A DNA stretch of 64,000 bases, from contig NZ_VOSC01000025.1 of assembly GCF_007997385.1 (NCBI RefSeq), positions 124,292 through 188,291 on the forward strand. The letters are read 5' to 3'. The position numbers and the translations under genes were made by a program. How positions within the stretch are numbered: the first letter of the stretch is position 1; each line of letters opens with the position of its first letter. The DNA comes from Seonamhaeicola algicola (lineage in GTDB: Bacteria > Bacteroidota > Bacteroidia > Flavobacteriales > Flavobacteriaceae). Positions 51,750-61,659 of this stretch are shown here, piece by piece. Below the pieces are notes generated by a model. The model had not been told where the DNA came from. It was given only the letters and a program-made list of their open reading frames with translations, and ran no database searches.

Positions 51750-52616
51750 TTAGTTGGCTTGTTTCTTGCTTCTTATGCTTTCAATAATTACAGTAGTTAA
51801 AATTAAAGCACCGCCAATATAAGTGTTTGGTGAAGGTATTTCGTTTAAAAATAAAAACGCCAAAATTATACCAAAAATGGGCTGTGTGCTTAAAATAATA
51901 CTGGCCGTACTTGCCGAGAAATGTTTTAAACTTTTTAGAAAAAGAGAATGCCCAATGGCAGTGGCAAATAGCGCTAATAAAATAATATATGGGTATTGTG
52001 TTTTTATGCCCGAAGTATCAAAGAAATAAAGCACTGGCGATAATATTATGGTTACAACAATGAGTTGATACGTCATTAGCATAGTGCCATTGTATTTTTG
52101 AGCTCTTTTTTTTAGTAGAATGTTTCTTAAGGTGAATAATACTGCTGAAATAAGGCCCCAGATAACACCAATAAAATCGGAATTTTGAAGGTTGAATTCT
52201 GGTGCTAAAACATAAATACCTATGAGTACTAAAAGCGCCAAAGGTAAATGTGCTTTATCAAATTTAGTATCTGTAAAAATAGGTTCTAAAATAGAGGTAA
52301 TGGCAGGAAACGTATAAAGTGATAACATGCCAATTGATACGTTTGAAACTTTTATTGAATGAAAATATGTTATCCAATGAGCAGCTAAAAATAAGGCGCT
52401 TAAAATTATTACGGCTTTATCTGTAAATGAACTAAATTTAAACGTTATTTTTTTGTACTTGCAAAATACGTAAAGTACCAATAATGCAATAAAAGCACGC
52501 CACCAAATTATAATGGCTGCTGGCATTTGAATGTATTTACCTAAAACTGCAGCGGTACTAATTAAAAATGTGGCAAAACTTAGTTCTAGGACGTTTTTTA
52601 AATGTGTGCTTTTCAT
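51750..52616 (-). CDS. EamA-family (DMT) membrane transporter
   Basis: A 288-residue inner-membrane protein with about ten spans and the two-fold EamA repeat: AAIIIWWRAFIALLVLYVF in the first half and ATAIGHSLFLKSLKHFSASTAS in the second. Members export amino acids or other metabolites; the substrate cannot be read from the sequence. It stands alone. Confidence 0.93.
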   Translation of the reverse strand: MKSTHLKNVLELSFATFLISTAAVLGKYIQMPAAIIIWWRAFIALLVLYVFCKYKKITFKFSSFTDKAVIILSALFLAAHWITYFHSIKVSNVSIGMLSLYTFPAITSILEPIFTDTKFDKAHLPLALLVLIGIYVLAPEFNLQNSDFIGVIWGLISAVLFTLRNILLKKRAQKYNGTMLMTYQLIVVTIILSPVLYFFDTSGIKTQYPYIILLALFATAIGHSLFLKSLKHFSASTASIILSTQPIFGIILAFLFLNEIPSPNTYIGGALILTTVIIESIRSKKQAN

Positions 52617-52688
52617 TGTGTTAGTGATTGTAGTGGCATCCTTTTTTTGCTTTAATAAGTGGCAAAAAAAGATATAACGGAAAGCGCG

Positions 52689-52726
52689 CCCAATAAGGTG
52701 TTACCAATTATAAACACCTTATTGGG
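52689..52726. terminator. Strong hairpin downstream of dipeptidase gene
   Basis: A perfect 14-bp stem (CCCAATAAGGTGTT / AACACCTTATTGGG) with a 10-base loop, 13 bases past the dipeptidase stop. On the minus strand it is followed by CGCGCTTTCC, without a T run, so termination would be imperfect or it may protect the mRNA end. Confidence 0.55.
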
Positions 52727-52738
52727 AACACCCAAATT

Positions 52739-54127
52739 TTATTTAGATAATGCTGTGAAATGTTTATAAAAATACGGTATGGTTTCAATACCTTTTAGGT
52801 AATTCCATACACCAAAATGCTCGTTTGGCGAGTGTATGGCATCACTATCTAGCCCAAAGCCCATAAGTATGGTTTTACTTTTAAGTTCTTCTTCAAACAA
52901 GGCTACAATTGGTATGCTACCACCGCTACGTTGTGGTATGGGTGTTTTGCCAAAAGTTTCGGCATATGCTTTACTAGCTGCTTGGTACCCAATGCTGTTT
53001 AGTGGTGTTACATAACCATTGCCACCGTGGTGTGGTTTAACGTTTACTTTTACGCCTTTTGGTGCTATGCTTTCAAAGTGGGTTTTAAAAAGTTTAGTAA
53101 TTTCAGCCCAATCTTGATTAGGTACTAAACGCATTGAGATTTTTGCATAGGCTTTACTTGGTATTACGGTTTTTGCGCCTTCACCTATGTAACCACCCCA
53201 AATACCATTAACATCTAAAGTTGGTCTTATAGAATTGCGTTCGTTTGTGGTGTAGCCTTTTTCACCGTAAACAGCTTCAATATCTAATGCTGTTTGATAG
53301 TTTTCTAAAGAAAATGGTGCTTTGGCCATTTCTGTACGCTCTTCTTTTGATAATTCTTCAACGTTATCATAAAAACCAGGAATGGTTATATGATTGTTTT
53401 CATCATGCAAAGAAGCAATCATTTTTGTTAAAATATTTATAGGATTAGCAACGGCACCACCGTATAAACCAGAGTGTAAATCGCGGTTTGGGCCCGTTAT
53501 TTCAACTTCAACATAGCTTAAGCCTCTAATACCTGTGGTTATTGATGGTGTGTTATTAGCAATCATACCGGTATCAGAAATTAAAATAACATCGTTTGCA
53601 AGTTTTTCTTTGTTGTTTTTTACAAACGTGCCAAGGCTTTTGCTACCAACTTCTTCTTCGCCTTCAATCATAAACTTAACATTGCACGGTAATTGGTTGG
53701 TTGTGGTCATGTATTCAAGGGCTTTTACGTGCATAAACATTTGGCCTTTGTCATCGCAAGCACCTCTGGCAAAAATGGCGCCTTCGGGGTGTTTTTCTGT
53801 TGTTTTTATAACGGGTTCAAAAGGTGGCGAATCCCAAAGTTCAACGGGGTCTGGTGGTTGTACATCGTAATGCCCGTAAACTAAAACGGTTGGTAAGTTT
53901 TTGTCTATTATTTTTTCGCCATAAACAATGGGGTAGCCTTCGGTTTGGCAAACTTCAACAGTGTCGCACCCAGCTTGTTCTAAACTTGTTTTTATAACCT
54001 CGGCAGTTTTTAAAACATCATTTTTATAAGCAGAATCTGCGCTTATTGATGGTATTTTAATAAGTTGAAAAAGTTCGTCTAAAAAACGCTGTTTATGGTC
54101 TTTTATATATGTTTTTATTGTATTCAT
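52739..54127 (-). CDS. M20 family dipeptidase
   Basis: A 462-residue zinc dipeptidase of the carnosinase-like M20 group, cleaving small peptides in the cytoplasm (no signal peptide). The metal and catalytic residues are in LVYGHYDVQPP, RGACDDKGQM, EGEEEVGS, LISDTGM and the C-terminal HSPNEHF. The dimerisation/lid domain (RDLHSGLYGGAVANP) is present. The ATG at 54127 is preferred to one seven codons upstream. Confidence 0.95.
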   Translation of the reverse strand: MNTIKTYIKDHKQRFLDELFQLIKIPSISADSAYKNDVLKTAEVIKTSLEQAGCDTVEVCQTEGYPIVYGEKIIDKNLPTVLVYGHYDVQPPDPVELWDSPPFEPVIKTTEKHPEGAIFARGACDDKGQMFMHVKALEYMTTTNQLPCNVKFMIEGEEEVGSKSLGTFVKNNKEKLANDVILISDTGMIANNTPSITTGIRGLSYVEVEITGPNRDLHSGLYGGAVANPINILTKMIASLHDENNHITIPGFYDNVEELSKEERTEMAKAPFSLENYQTALDIEAVYGEKGYTTNERNSIRPTLDVNGIWGGYIGEGAKTVIPSKAYAKISMRLVPNQDWAEITKLFKTHFESIAPKGVKVNVKPHHGGNGYVTPLNSIGYQAASKAYAETFGKTPIPQRSGGSIPIVALFEEELKSKTILMGFGLDSDAIHSPNEHFGVWNYLKGIETIPYFYKHFTALSK

Positions 54128-54182
54128 AAAATGATTTTTAAGAATCAAATGTATAAAAAAGAATGTTTTTTTACTTAAGAAG

Positions 54183-54212
54183 TTTGCAATTTAAAACTAT
54201 TGATTATATTTG
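54183..54212 (+). promoter_or_regulatory. Promoter of tRNA-Leu
   Basis: TTTG (54183-54186), an 18-base spacer and TATATTTG (54205-54212), 34 bases before the tRNA. The -7 box matches that of tRNA-Asp exactly. Confidence 0.8.
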
Positions 54213-54246
54213 CATCCCGATTTTACGATAGTAAAGTAGGAAAGTT

Positions 54247-54328
54247 GCAGGCGTGGTGGAATTGGTAGACACGCTAGACTTAGGATCTAGTGCCGCAAGG
54301 TGTGAGAGTTCGAGTCTCTCCGCCTGTA
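54247..54328 (+). tRNA. tRNA-Leu (TAG)
   Basis: An 82-nt class II tRNA. Acceptor stem GCAGGCG/CGCCTGT (first pair G-T), anticodon stem CTAGA/TCTAG with loop CTTAGGA (anticodon TAG), a variable arm TGCCGCAAGGTG, and T arm AGAGTTCGAGTCTCT. The discriminator is A; CCA is not encoded. Confidence 0.96.
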
Positions 54329-54335
54329 CAACGAG

Positions 54336-54368
54336 AAAGCCTTTCAGGAAACTGAAAGGCTTTTTTTA
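54336..54368 (+). terminator. Terminator after tRNA-Leu
   Basis: A 12-bp stem AAAGCCTTTCAG / CTGAAAGGCTTT with GAAA tetraloop, followed by T. Confidence 0.92.
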
Positions 54369-54423
54369 TGTGTAAAAAACCCAACGTAAACAGTTTCGTG
54401 TTTTTTCATGAAATTATTGTGTT

Positions 54424-54458
54424 TTTGCCACCTCAACTAATTAAAGATTATATATTTG
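54424..54458 (+). promoter_or_regulatory. Promoter of tkt-transaldolase operon
   Basis: TTTG (54424-54427), a 23-base spacer and TATATTTG (54451-54458). The leader to the start codon would be about 100 bases. Confidence 0.6.
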
Positions 54459-54563
54459 CAAAAAATATTTTTATAGCTAATAAAACTTGATTCTTTTCAA
54501 ATTTAAGTTAGTTAAAAACAAATTAATACGAGTTAGTAAATAGTAAATTAACCATACATTAAA

Positions 54564-56603
54564 ATGAATAAACAAATAGACCAGCAAGCGGCCGATAATA
54601 TAAGAGCTTTAGCTGTAGCAATGGTAGAAAAAGCAAATTCAGGACACCCAGGAGGCCCAATGGGCGGTGCAGATTTTATGCACATACTGTACTCTGAGTT
54701 TTTTAACTATGATCCAACAGATATGACTTGGCCATTTAGAGACCGTTTTTTTATGGATGCGGGTCATTTATCTACTTTAATGTATGCACAATATTACCTT
54801 TTAGGTAACTATAAAAAAGAAGATATTGCTAATTTCAGACAATGGGGTTCTATTACACCAGGGCACCCAGAAGTTGATTTTGAAAGAGGTATTGAAAATA
54901 CATCAGGCCCATTAGGCCAAGGTCATACTATGGGTGTAGGTGCCGCCATTGCTGCAAAATTTTTACAAGCACGCTTTGGAGATTGGATGAACCATAAAGT
55001 TTACGGATTTATTTCTGATGGTGGTATTCAAGAAGAAATATCGCAGGGTGCTGGTAGAATTGCAGGGCATTTAGGGTTAAGTAACTTTATTATGTTTTTT
55101 GATTCTAATGATATTCAATTATCAACATCAACTGATGAGGTTACTACTGAAGATACTGCTATGAAATACGAATCATGGGGATGGCATGTTGTAACTATTG
55201 ATGCTCATAACCATGACGAAATTAGAAAAGCATTAACCGATGCTAATAACCAAACCGAAAAACCAACCCTTATAATTGGTAAAACAATAATGGGTAAAGG
55301 TTGTGTAGCTGCCGATGGCACTATGTATGAAGGCCGCTGTGAATTACACGGTAAGCCAATTGGAGCAACAGGTGCAGATTACGCAAAAACACTATTAAAC
55401 TTAGGTGCAGATTTAGATAATCCGTTTGATATTTATGCTAATGTGGCTAATTATTATAAAGATGTAATTACTGCTAAAACAGCTGCTGCAGCTAAGAAAA
55501 AAGAAGCTATTAACGCTTGGAAAAAAGAAAATACAGCATTGGCTGATAAATTAGATTTCTTTTTATCAGGAGCGTTACCTGAATTAGATTTTGAATCTAT
55601 TTCACATAAAGATGGTTTAGCAACTAGAGCTGCATCATCAAACGTGTTAGCATATTTAGCTGAAAATGTTGAAAACATGATTGTGTCTTCAGCAGATTTA
55701 TCAAACTCAGATAAAACAGATGGTTTTTTAAACAAGACATCTGCGCTTCAAAAAGGAAACTTTAACGGATCATTTTTACAAGCAGGTGTTGCCGAATTAA
55801 CCATGGCTTGTATTGCAAATGGTATTGCTTTACACGGTGGTGTAATTCCTGTAGTAGCAACATTTTTTGTGTTTTCAGATTATATGAAACCAGCAATTAG
55901 GTTAAGTGCTTTACAAGAATTACCAGTAAAATATGTATGGACGCATGATGCCTTTAGAGTAGGTGAAGATGGCCCAACACACCAACCAATTGAACAAGAA
56001 GCACAAATAAGATTACTAGAAAAACTTAAAAACCATAAAGGAAACATGAGTTTCTTAGCTTTACGTCCTGCAGATTCTGCTGAAACATCAGTTGCATGGA
56101 AAATGGCTATGGAAAACACCGGTACGCCAACAGGTTTAATATTATCAAGACAAGGTATTAAAGACGTACCAGCAATTGGTGCATCTAGATATGAAGAGGC
56201 TTTGGCGGCTGAAAAAGGTGGGTATTTAGTGAAAGAAGTAGAAAATCCTGATGTTGTACTTGTTGCAAACGGATCAGAAGTATCAACGTTAATTGCTGCT
56301 GCCGAAATTTTAGAAACTGAAAATAATTTAAAAGTAAGTATTGCTTCAGTAATTTCTGAAGGTGTATTTAGAAACCAACCAAAAGCATACCAAGAGCTTG
56401 TAATTCCTTCTAATAAACCTAAATTTGGCTTAACAGCAGGATTACCAGTTAACTTAGAAGCTTTAGTAGGTGCCAACGGTAAAGTGTTTGGTTTAGAGCA
56501 CTTTGGCTATTCTGCACCAGCAGGCGTGCTAGATGAAAAATTTGGTTTCACTGGCCAACAGGTAAGTGAAAATGTATTAGCGTACTTAAACACTATTCAA
56601 TAA
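54564..56603 (+). CDS. tkt: Transketolase
   Basis: A 679-residue thiamine-diphosphate enzyme that transfers two-carbon units between sugar phosphates in the pentose-phosphate pathway. The N-terminal part has NSGHPGGPMGGADFM, and TSGPLGQGHTMGVGAA. The cofactor loop is DGGIQEEISQGAGRIAG, where canonical enzymes have GDGC. The pyrimidine domain has GVAELTMACIANGIALHGG, and the substrate part FRVGEDGPTHQPIEQ. Full length. The transaldolase gene follows 18 bases later. Confidence 0.97.
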   Translation: MNKQIDQQAADNIRALAVAMVEKANSGHPGGPMGGADFMHILYSEFFNYDPTDMTWPFRDRFFMDAGHLSTLMYAQYYLLGNYKKEDIANFRQWGSITPGHPEVDFERGIENTSGPLGQGHTMGVGAAIAAKFLQARFGDWMNHKVYGFISDGGIQEEISQGAGRIAGHLGLSNFIMFFDSNDIQLSTSTDEVTTEDTAMKYESWGWHVVTIDAHNHDEIRKALTDANNQTEKPTLIIGKTIMGKGCVAADGTMYEGRCELHGKPIGATGADYAKTLLNLGADLDNPFDIYANVANYYKDVITAKTAAAAKKKEAINAWKKENTALADKLDFFLSGALPELDFESISHKDGLATRAASSNVLAYLAENVENMIVSSADLSNSDKTDGFLNKTSALQKGNFNGSFLQAGVAELTMACIANGIALHGGVIPVVATFFVFSDYMKPAIRLSALQELPVKYVWTHDAFRVGEDGPTHQPIEQEAQIRLLEKLKNHKGNMSFLALRPADSAETSVAWKMAMENTGTPTGLILSRQGIKDVPAIGASRYEEALAAEKGGYLVKEVENPDVVLVANGSEVSTLIAAAEILETENNLKVSIASVISEGVFRNQPKAYQELVIPSNKPKFGLTAGLPVNLEALVGANGKVFGLEHFGYSAPAGVLDEKFGFTGQQVSENVLAYLNTIQ

Positions 56604-56621
56604 TAAACAAAACTAAAAACT

Positions 56622-57275
56622 ATGAAATTTTTTATAGACACTGCCAACCTTGATGAAATTGCTGAAGCGCAAGCACTAGGTATTTTAGATGGTGTAACTA
56701 CAAACCCATCATTAATGGCTAAAGAAGGTATTACAGGTGAACAAAACATCTTAAACCATTATGTGAAGATTTGTGAAATTGTTGATGGTGATGTAAGTGC
56801 CGAAGTAATATCAACAGATTTTGAAGGTATGGTAAAAGAAGGTGAAGCGTTAGCTGCTTTACACCCACAAATTGTGGTAAAATTACCTTTAATTGCTGAT
56901 GGTATTAAAGCATGTAAGTATTTTTCAGATAAAGGTATTAGAACTAACGTAACATTAGTGTTTTCAGCAGGACAAGCATTGTTAGCTGCTAAAGCAGGTG
57001 CTACGTATGTATCGCCTTTTTTGGGTAGATTAGATGATATTTCAACTGATGGTTTAAACCTAATTGCAGAAATTCGTCAAATTTATGATAACTATCAATT
57101 CAATACGCAAATTTTAGCAGCATCAATCCGTCACACAATGCATGTAATTGATTGTGCTAAATTAGGAAGTGATGTAATGACTGGGCCATTAAAATCAATT
57201 ACAGGTTTATTAAAGCACCCATTAACTGATATTGGTTTAGCTAAATTTTTAGAAGATTATAAAAAAGGAAACTAA
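56622..57275 (+). CDS. tal: Transaldolase, small FSA/TalC-type
   Basis: A 217-residue (beta/alpha)8 aldolase working next to transketolase in the non-oxidative pentose-phosphate pathway. The short form is recognised by [13 protein letters not shown] at the N-terminus, [13 protein letters not shown], and the Schiff-base Lys87 in [19 protein letters not shown] and [12 protein letters not shown] complete the signature. Whether it acts as transaldolase or as fructose-6-phosphate aldolase cannot be settled by eye; the neighbour favours transaldolase. Confidence 0.95.
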   Translation: MKFFIDTANLDEIAEAQALGILDGVTTNPSLMAKEGITGEQNILNHYVKICEIVDGDVSAEVISTDFEGMVKEGEALAALHPQIVVKLPLIADGIKACKYFSDKGIRTNVTLVFSAGQALLAAKAGATYVSPFLGRLDDISTDGLNLIAEIRQIYDNYQFNTQILAASIRHTMHVIDCAKLGSDVMTGPLKSITGLLKHPLTDIGLAKFLEDYKKGN

Positions 57276-57300
57276 ACAGTTTTCAAATATTATAGTATTA

Positions 57301-57334
57301 AAAAAGCTTCTCAATTTTGAGAAGCTTTTTTTTA
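57301..57334. terminator. Bidirectional terminator between tal and amylase
   Basis: Stem AAAAAGCTTCTCAA / TTGAGAAGCTTTTT is flanked by A and T runs on both sides; it can end the tkt-tal mRNA and the convergent amylase mRNA. Confidence 0.88.
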
Positions 57335-57360
57335 CAACTAAACAACTATGAAAAACTAAA

Positions 57361-60111
57361 CTATAGTTTAATAATTTTAAACGCTTGTGGCGTTTCCAAA
57401 ACACTATTGGTTTTTACTACATATATACTTTGTGGTAGTGTTGAAATATCAAAAGCAAACCCTTTAGAAAAGTTGCCTTTAAACGATTTTACCAACTTAC
57501 CAGTGGTAGTGTAAATATGTAATTCATTTATATTTTTATTTATTGAAAATGTATTTTGAGTTGGGTTTGGGTAAACCTTTACTGTTTCAGATAATTCAAA
57601 TTTTGAATTATTTAAACTAGCGGTTTGGGTGTACAATCTGTATTCTCCAGGTTGTAATGTAATGCCTGCGGTTGGGCTGGTTACATTAATTGATGTTTCA
57701 GTAAATGCATCATACCAAGTACCTGTATTAGGGAAATTAGGGTTTATAGTTTGTGCGGTTACATTAAAGTTTGCAATAACTACAGCGTCTAAATTACCAA
57801 CGTTATCATACAAGTTTACGCGTTTTAATAATCCGCTTACGCTCATGCTGAAATTATCTGTATTAAAAGTAGATGGATATTGTTTTTTTAGGTTAATCAT
57901 TTTAGCGGTAACATTATACACATCCATTCTGTTTGTGTTGGTATCATAACCTAAAGTCCATGCAACAGGTTTTCTGTCTAATCTGCAAGAGCTATCATTA
58001 ATATTGCTTTCACAATTTATACTTTTATCATAACCTAATTCACCAAATTGCCATAGCATTTTTGGACCAGGAATGCTGTAAAAAATAGCTGTAGCAGCTT
58101 CAATTCTATCTAAAGCAGTGCTAAGTTGTTTTGTGTTATAGCTACCATTTGAATTTCCGTAGGCTATGTTTCTTACCATTAAACGTTCTTCGTCATGGCT
58201 TTCCATATAGCCAACAATATGCGGGTTACTCCAACCTCTATTTTGGTATGATAACCAAGATATATCAGCATCGGTGCTAAAACCCATAGTGTTTTGGTTA
58301 AAACTATGGTTTAAATTGCCCCAAAGCATAAACCCGTAATTAGCAAGAATGGTTTCTTCAGAGTTATTAGCAAAATGTTCTAAAATTAAATAAGCATCAG
58401 TTGATACGTTGTTCCAAATATAATTGGCGTAATCTTGAAGAATGGCAATTCTGGAGTTATCCTGACTGCTCCAAGCTCCTACATTACTTGGGTTATTTGT
58501 TTGCGTGAATCCTTTTGATAAATCAAACCTAAAGCCATCAACTTTAAACTCTTCAATCCAATATTTTAAAGTTTGCTTTACAAATGTTTTAGTGTATTGG
58601 CTTTCATGATTAAAATCATAACCTACGTTAAACGGATGTTTAGCATCAGGGTTTAACCATGGATTGTTAGTGGCAGGTTTATTATTAGCGCTATCCCAAT
58701 ACATTTGAGCTAAAGGACTTTGCCCAAAGGCATGGTTATAAACTACATCTAAAATTACGGCAATACCTCGGCTATGGCAAGCATCAACAAACGATTTGAA
58801 ATGGTTTTGGGTGCCATAAGCTTTATCTAATGCACCGTGAAACGAAGGGTTGTAGCCCCAGCTATCGTTTCCTTCAAACTCACTAATGGGCATTAATTCT
58901 ATGGCGTTAACACCAAGTGTTTCAAGATAATCTAAATGCGTCATGGCTTCAATGAAAGAATCGTTTTCAGTGAAATCTCTTATGAGCATTTCGTAAACTA
59001 TTAAGTTTTCTTTGTTGGGTTTAGTAAAAGTAGTGTTTTGCCATGTATAAGGTGTAGGGTTTATTTTAAAGGTAGATACATTACCCGTTGCTAAGCCAGT
59101 TGGGTATGCTTTTAAGTTTGGGTATGTTGTGTTTGGTATGTATGGATCGTCATCTGGGTCTAGGATTTTTTTCGCATACGGATCGGCAACTTTCAAACTA
59201 TAATCAATAAAATATTGGTATGCAAACTCGGTGTCAGCATCTAAACCATTAACCGTTAGCCAAAAAGTATCGTTATCTTTTTTCATTTGATACGCAGCGT
59301 TTAACGACCAATTATTGAAATCTCCTATAATGAAAACATCATTTTTAAATGGTGCTTGCAATACAAATGTTACAGAACCATTGTTATTAATATTAACTCC
59401 ATTTTCTAAATTAGGGGGAATTGATTCATTTTGAGTTGGTGTTTTTACAAATACTGAAATAACATCAGTCTTTGTTTCAGAATTTTGAGAAGCAACAGCC
59501 TCAATGGTGTAATTTCCTGGTGAGGTAAATGTGTAATTAGATGAAATGGTTGTGGCGTTTGTTGCAGTTTGTATTGTACTGTTGTTAACCTTTAAATTTA
59601 AATTGGCATTTATGCTAGACTCTGCAGTAATGTTAACATTGTCGTTTACATTAAAAACAGCTTCATCTGATGGGTTTGTAAGAGCAATATTTAAACCGTT
59701 AGCGTATATTTTTATAAAAATGTCAGGGTTTGTTTGTGCGTTTCCTGCGCTGTTTCTAAAAACCAAAGCAATGTCTGTAACAACCTCTGATCCAGAACCG
59801 TAAAATGAGGCTATGTTTGGAGTTATAACAAGTTCATAACTATTAGCCCCTAAGCGTGTTAGCTTAGGTTGTGTAGCATTATTGCCCCATGAACCAATAA
59901 CATGTTTCCAATCGGATTGACTTGTTGAGTTAGTTGTTAAAACACCTGTGTGCGCATAGACATCGCCAGTGTAACCCTCTAAACCAGTGCCAACAGCATT
60001 AAACGTTATGGTTATAGCATCAGAAGCAGTAGGTATTGTTGGAGCGGTAGATACTTGGGCGTTTACCGTTATAGATAATAATAGTAAAATAAGGCCAAAA
60101 AGCTTCTTCAT
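57361..60111 (-). CDS. GH13 alpha-amylase-type enzyme with T9SS sorting domain
   Basis: A 916-residue exported glycoside hydrolase acting on starch or maltodextrin at the cell surface. A signal peptide (to VNAQ, about 19) comes first, then beta-sandwich domains (about 20-225). A CBM48-like domain follows (about 245-330, VFIIGDFNNWSLNAAY). The GH13 barrel shows all regions: DVVYNH (455-460), nucleophile Asp530 in GFRFDLSKG, acid/base Glu578 in LILEHF, and the His639-Asp640 pair in MESHDEER. The last 75 residues (KVYPNPTQNTFSI ... SIYVVKTNS) form a T9SS type A sorting signal. It is separated from the susE-like gene by a hairpin. Confidence 0.96.
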   Translation of the reverse strand: MKKLFGLILLLLSITVNAQVSTAPTIPTASDAITITFNAVGTGLEGYTGDVYAHTGVLTTNSTSQSDWKHVIGSWGNNATQPKLTRLGANSYELVITPNIASFYGSGSEVVTDIALVFRNSAGNAQTNPDIFIKIYANGLNIALTNPSDEAVFNVNDNVNITAESSINANLNLKVNNSTIQTATNATTISSNYTFTSPGNYTIEAVASQNSETKTDVISVFVKTPTQNESIPPNLENGVNINNNGSVTFVLQAPFKNDVFIIGDFNNWSLNAAYQMKKDNDTFWLTVNGLDADTEFAYQYFIDYSLKVADPYAKKILDPDDDPYIPNTTYPNLKAYPTGLATGNVSTFKINPTPYTWQNTTFTKPNKENLIVYEMLIRDFTENDSFIEAMTHLDYLETLGVNAIELMPISEFEGNDSWGYNPSFHGALDKAYGTQNHFKSFVDACHSRGIAVILDVVYNHAFGQSPLAQMYWDSANNKPATNNPWLNPDAKHPFNVGYDFNHESQYTKTFVKQTLKYWIEEFKVDGFRFDLSKGFTQTNNPSNVGAWSSQDNSRIAILQDYANYIWNNVSTDAYLILEHFANNSEETILANYGFMLWGNLNHSFNQNTMGFSTDADISWLSYQNRGWSNPHIVGYMESHDEERLMVRNIAYGNSNGSYNTKQLSTALDRIEAATAIFYSIPGPKMLWQFGELGYDKSINCESNINDSSCRLDRKPVAWTLGYDTNTNRMDVYNVTAKMINLKKQYPSTFNTDNFSMSVSGLLKRVNLYDNVGNLDAVVIANFNVTAQTINPNFPNTGTWYDAFTETSINVTSPTAGITLQPGEYRLYTQTASLNNSKFELSETVKVYPNPTQNTFSINKNINELHIYTTTGKLVKSFKGNFSKGFAFDISTLPQSIYVVKTNSVLETPQAFKIIKL

Positions 60112-60130
60112 AATTTATAGTTTAAGACAT

Positions 60131-60157
60131 AAAAAGGCTGAATTAATCAGCCTTTTT
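60131..60157 (-). terminator. Hairpin between susE-like gene and amylase
   Basis: Stem AAAAAGGCTGA / TCAGCCTTTTT with loop ATTAA, T run on the minus strand. It lies inside the polysaccharide locus, so it would attenuate rather than separate the amylase gene. Confidence 0.82.
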
Positions 60158-60176
60158 ATTAGTTTCTGTGGTGTTA

Positions 60177-61640
60177 TTAATTAGGTATTATAATGTAACT
60201 TCCGTCTAAATCATTAAACCAAACATTGTAACTACCCGTTGGAGCATTAAATACAAAATTATCTCCACTACCTGCTAAAAGTGCAGTACCATGTAATTCT
60301 GTTGAGCCCGTATATCTCCAAACATCGCTCCAAGCGTCATTTGCTCTAATTAAGAATTCTTCACCCTCAGTAAATGTTACATTTTGAGCATTCCAAATAT
60401 GCGGATTATTCATGTCTGGTTGTGTAAAGTTCACTTCATCAGCATCACCCCATCCGCCAATAGCGTTGCCAATAATACCCATTGCAGTGTATGTTGTAGC
60501 GCTTGAAGCATCATAAGTTTCAACACTAAAACTACCAGACTCACCAACAGTTGTAAAAGTATATGTGTAGTAGCCAGCAGCAGAAACGTTAAAAGTTCCA
60601 GGATCTGAACCACCACCTGGGTTGACGGCTAATGTAGAGCCATCATTTGTGCCCCATTGTGGCTGCCATTGCCCAATAACTTCAATTAATTTGAAAGCAC
60701 CTGCGTTAAAATAACCCGTGTAAACGTAAGCGTTTGGCGTATCTTGATCTCTAAAAACAGGTGTGTTATTATTATCAGGATTCCAACCTGGATTTGTGGC
60801 ATCGCCTACAAAATATAAGTTAGGGAATGATACACTATAAGGTGTTATAGAAAAGATTACAGACTCTGATATTCTTTCTAAAGTATTACCGTTTTCGTTT
60901 GTATTTCTAGCTATTACTCTAATTTCCATATTATTCACTTCGGCAGGTGTTAAACCAATACCTAAGGCAGCAGCGTTTAAATCGGCATGAGTTGATGTGA
61001 TAGAATCATCATTAACAATTGTGCCAACTAAAACAGGTGATGCAAAGTCTGTGTTTGCAACAGCTGCTTCAACAGTATAGGTTATTTCTAAACCTAATGT
61101 TGAGTTTAAAACAGCATCAGCCCAAGTAACTGTAAGTGCAGTATCATTAACAGTATCTATTGATAAAACAATGGCGTCACTTGCGGTAGGACTTGTAATT
61201 TCAGGCGCATCAGTAGGGTAGCTAGTAACAAGCAATAAAATATTATTTGATACTGCATTACCTGCTAAAACACGCATGTAAACAGGTACATCTCTAAAAG
61301 TGGTTACGCCTGCATTTCTAATGGCATTGTTTAGCTCAGAAACGGTCATTGAGAAATTGTTTTTGTCTGTAGTTCCTAATGTTACGGGCGTTAAAAAATC
61401 TGCATCGGTTGCCATTTCTACGGTGTAATTACCACCGTAAATTTCATCATTCCATGTTATTGTAAACGCAGGATTATCTGGTAAACTGTAATTTAAAAAT
61501 ACACTACTTATTCCTGGTGTGTTTAAAACAAACTGTGGTTCTGGTTCTATTATAGTTAGGCTTTCTTCGGTTTCACACGCGGTGAAAATAAATGCTGAAA
61601 ACAGCAAAAGAAAGCTTATTTTATTAATAAAATATTTCAT
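60177..61640 (-). CDS. SusE/SusF-like starch-binding lipoprotein A
   Basis: A 487-residue outer-membrane lipoprotein (lipobox IFTAC, Cys22) of the SusE/SusF group, holding starch at the surface. It has two N-terminal Ig-like SusE domains (about 35-135 and 145-260). Two carbohydrate-binding modules follow, with aromatic platforms (ATNPGWNPDNNNTPVF; WQPQWGTNDGS; WSDVWRYTGS; VWFNDLDGSYIIIPN). It is related to the gene upstream. It lies 65 bases before the amylase. Confidence 0.93.
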   Translation of the reverse strand: MKYFINKISFLLLFSAFIFTACETEESLTIIEPEPQFVLNTPGISSVFLNYSLPDNPAFTITWNDEIYGGNYTVEMATDADFLTPVTLGTTDKNNFSMTVSELNNAIRNAGVTTFRDVPVYMRVLAGNAVSNNILLLVTSYPTDAPEITSPTASDAIVLSIDTVNDTALTVTWADAVLNSTLGLEITYTVEAAVANTDFASPVLVGTIVNDDSITSTHADLNAAALGIGLTPAEVNNMEIRVIARNTNENGNTLERISESVIFSITPYSVSFPNLYFVGDATNPGWNPDNNNTPVFRDQDTPNAYVYTGYFNAGAFKLIEVIGQWQPQWGTNDGSTLAVNPGGGSDPGTFNVSAAGYYTYTFTTVGESGSFSVETYDASSATTYTAMGIIGNAIGGWGDADEVNFTQPDMNNPHIWNAQNVTFTEGEEFLIRANDAWSDVWRYTGSTELHGTALLAGSGDNFVFNAPTGSYNVWFNDLDGSYIIIPN

Positions 61641-61659
61641 GTCTTTTAGTTTAAATTAA

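Noticed and set aside
55880-56476. 198-codon frame opposite transketolase
   Set aside because: Antisense to a well-conserved enzyme; no start context or family signature.
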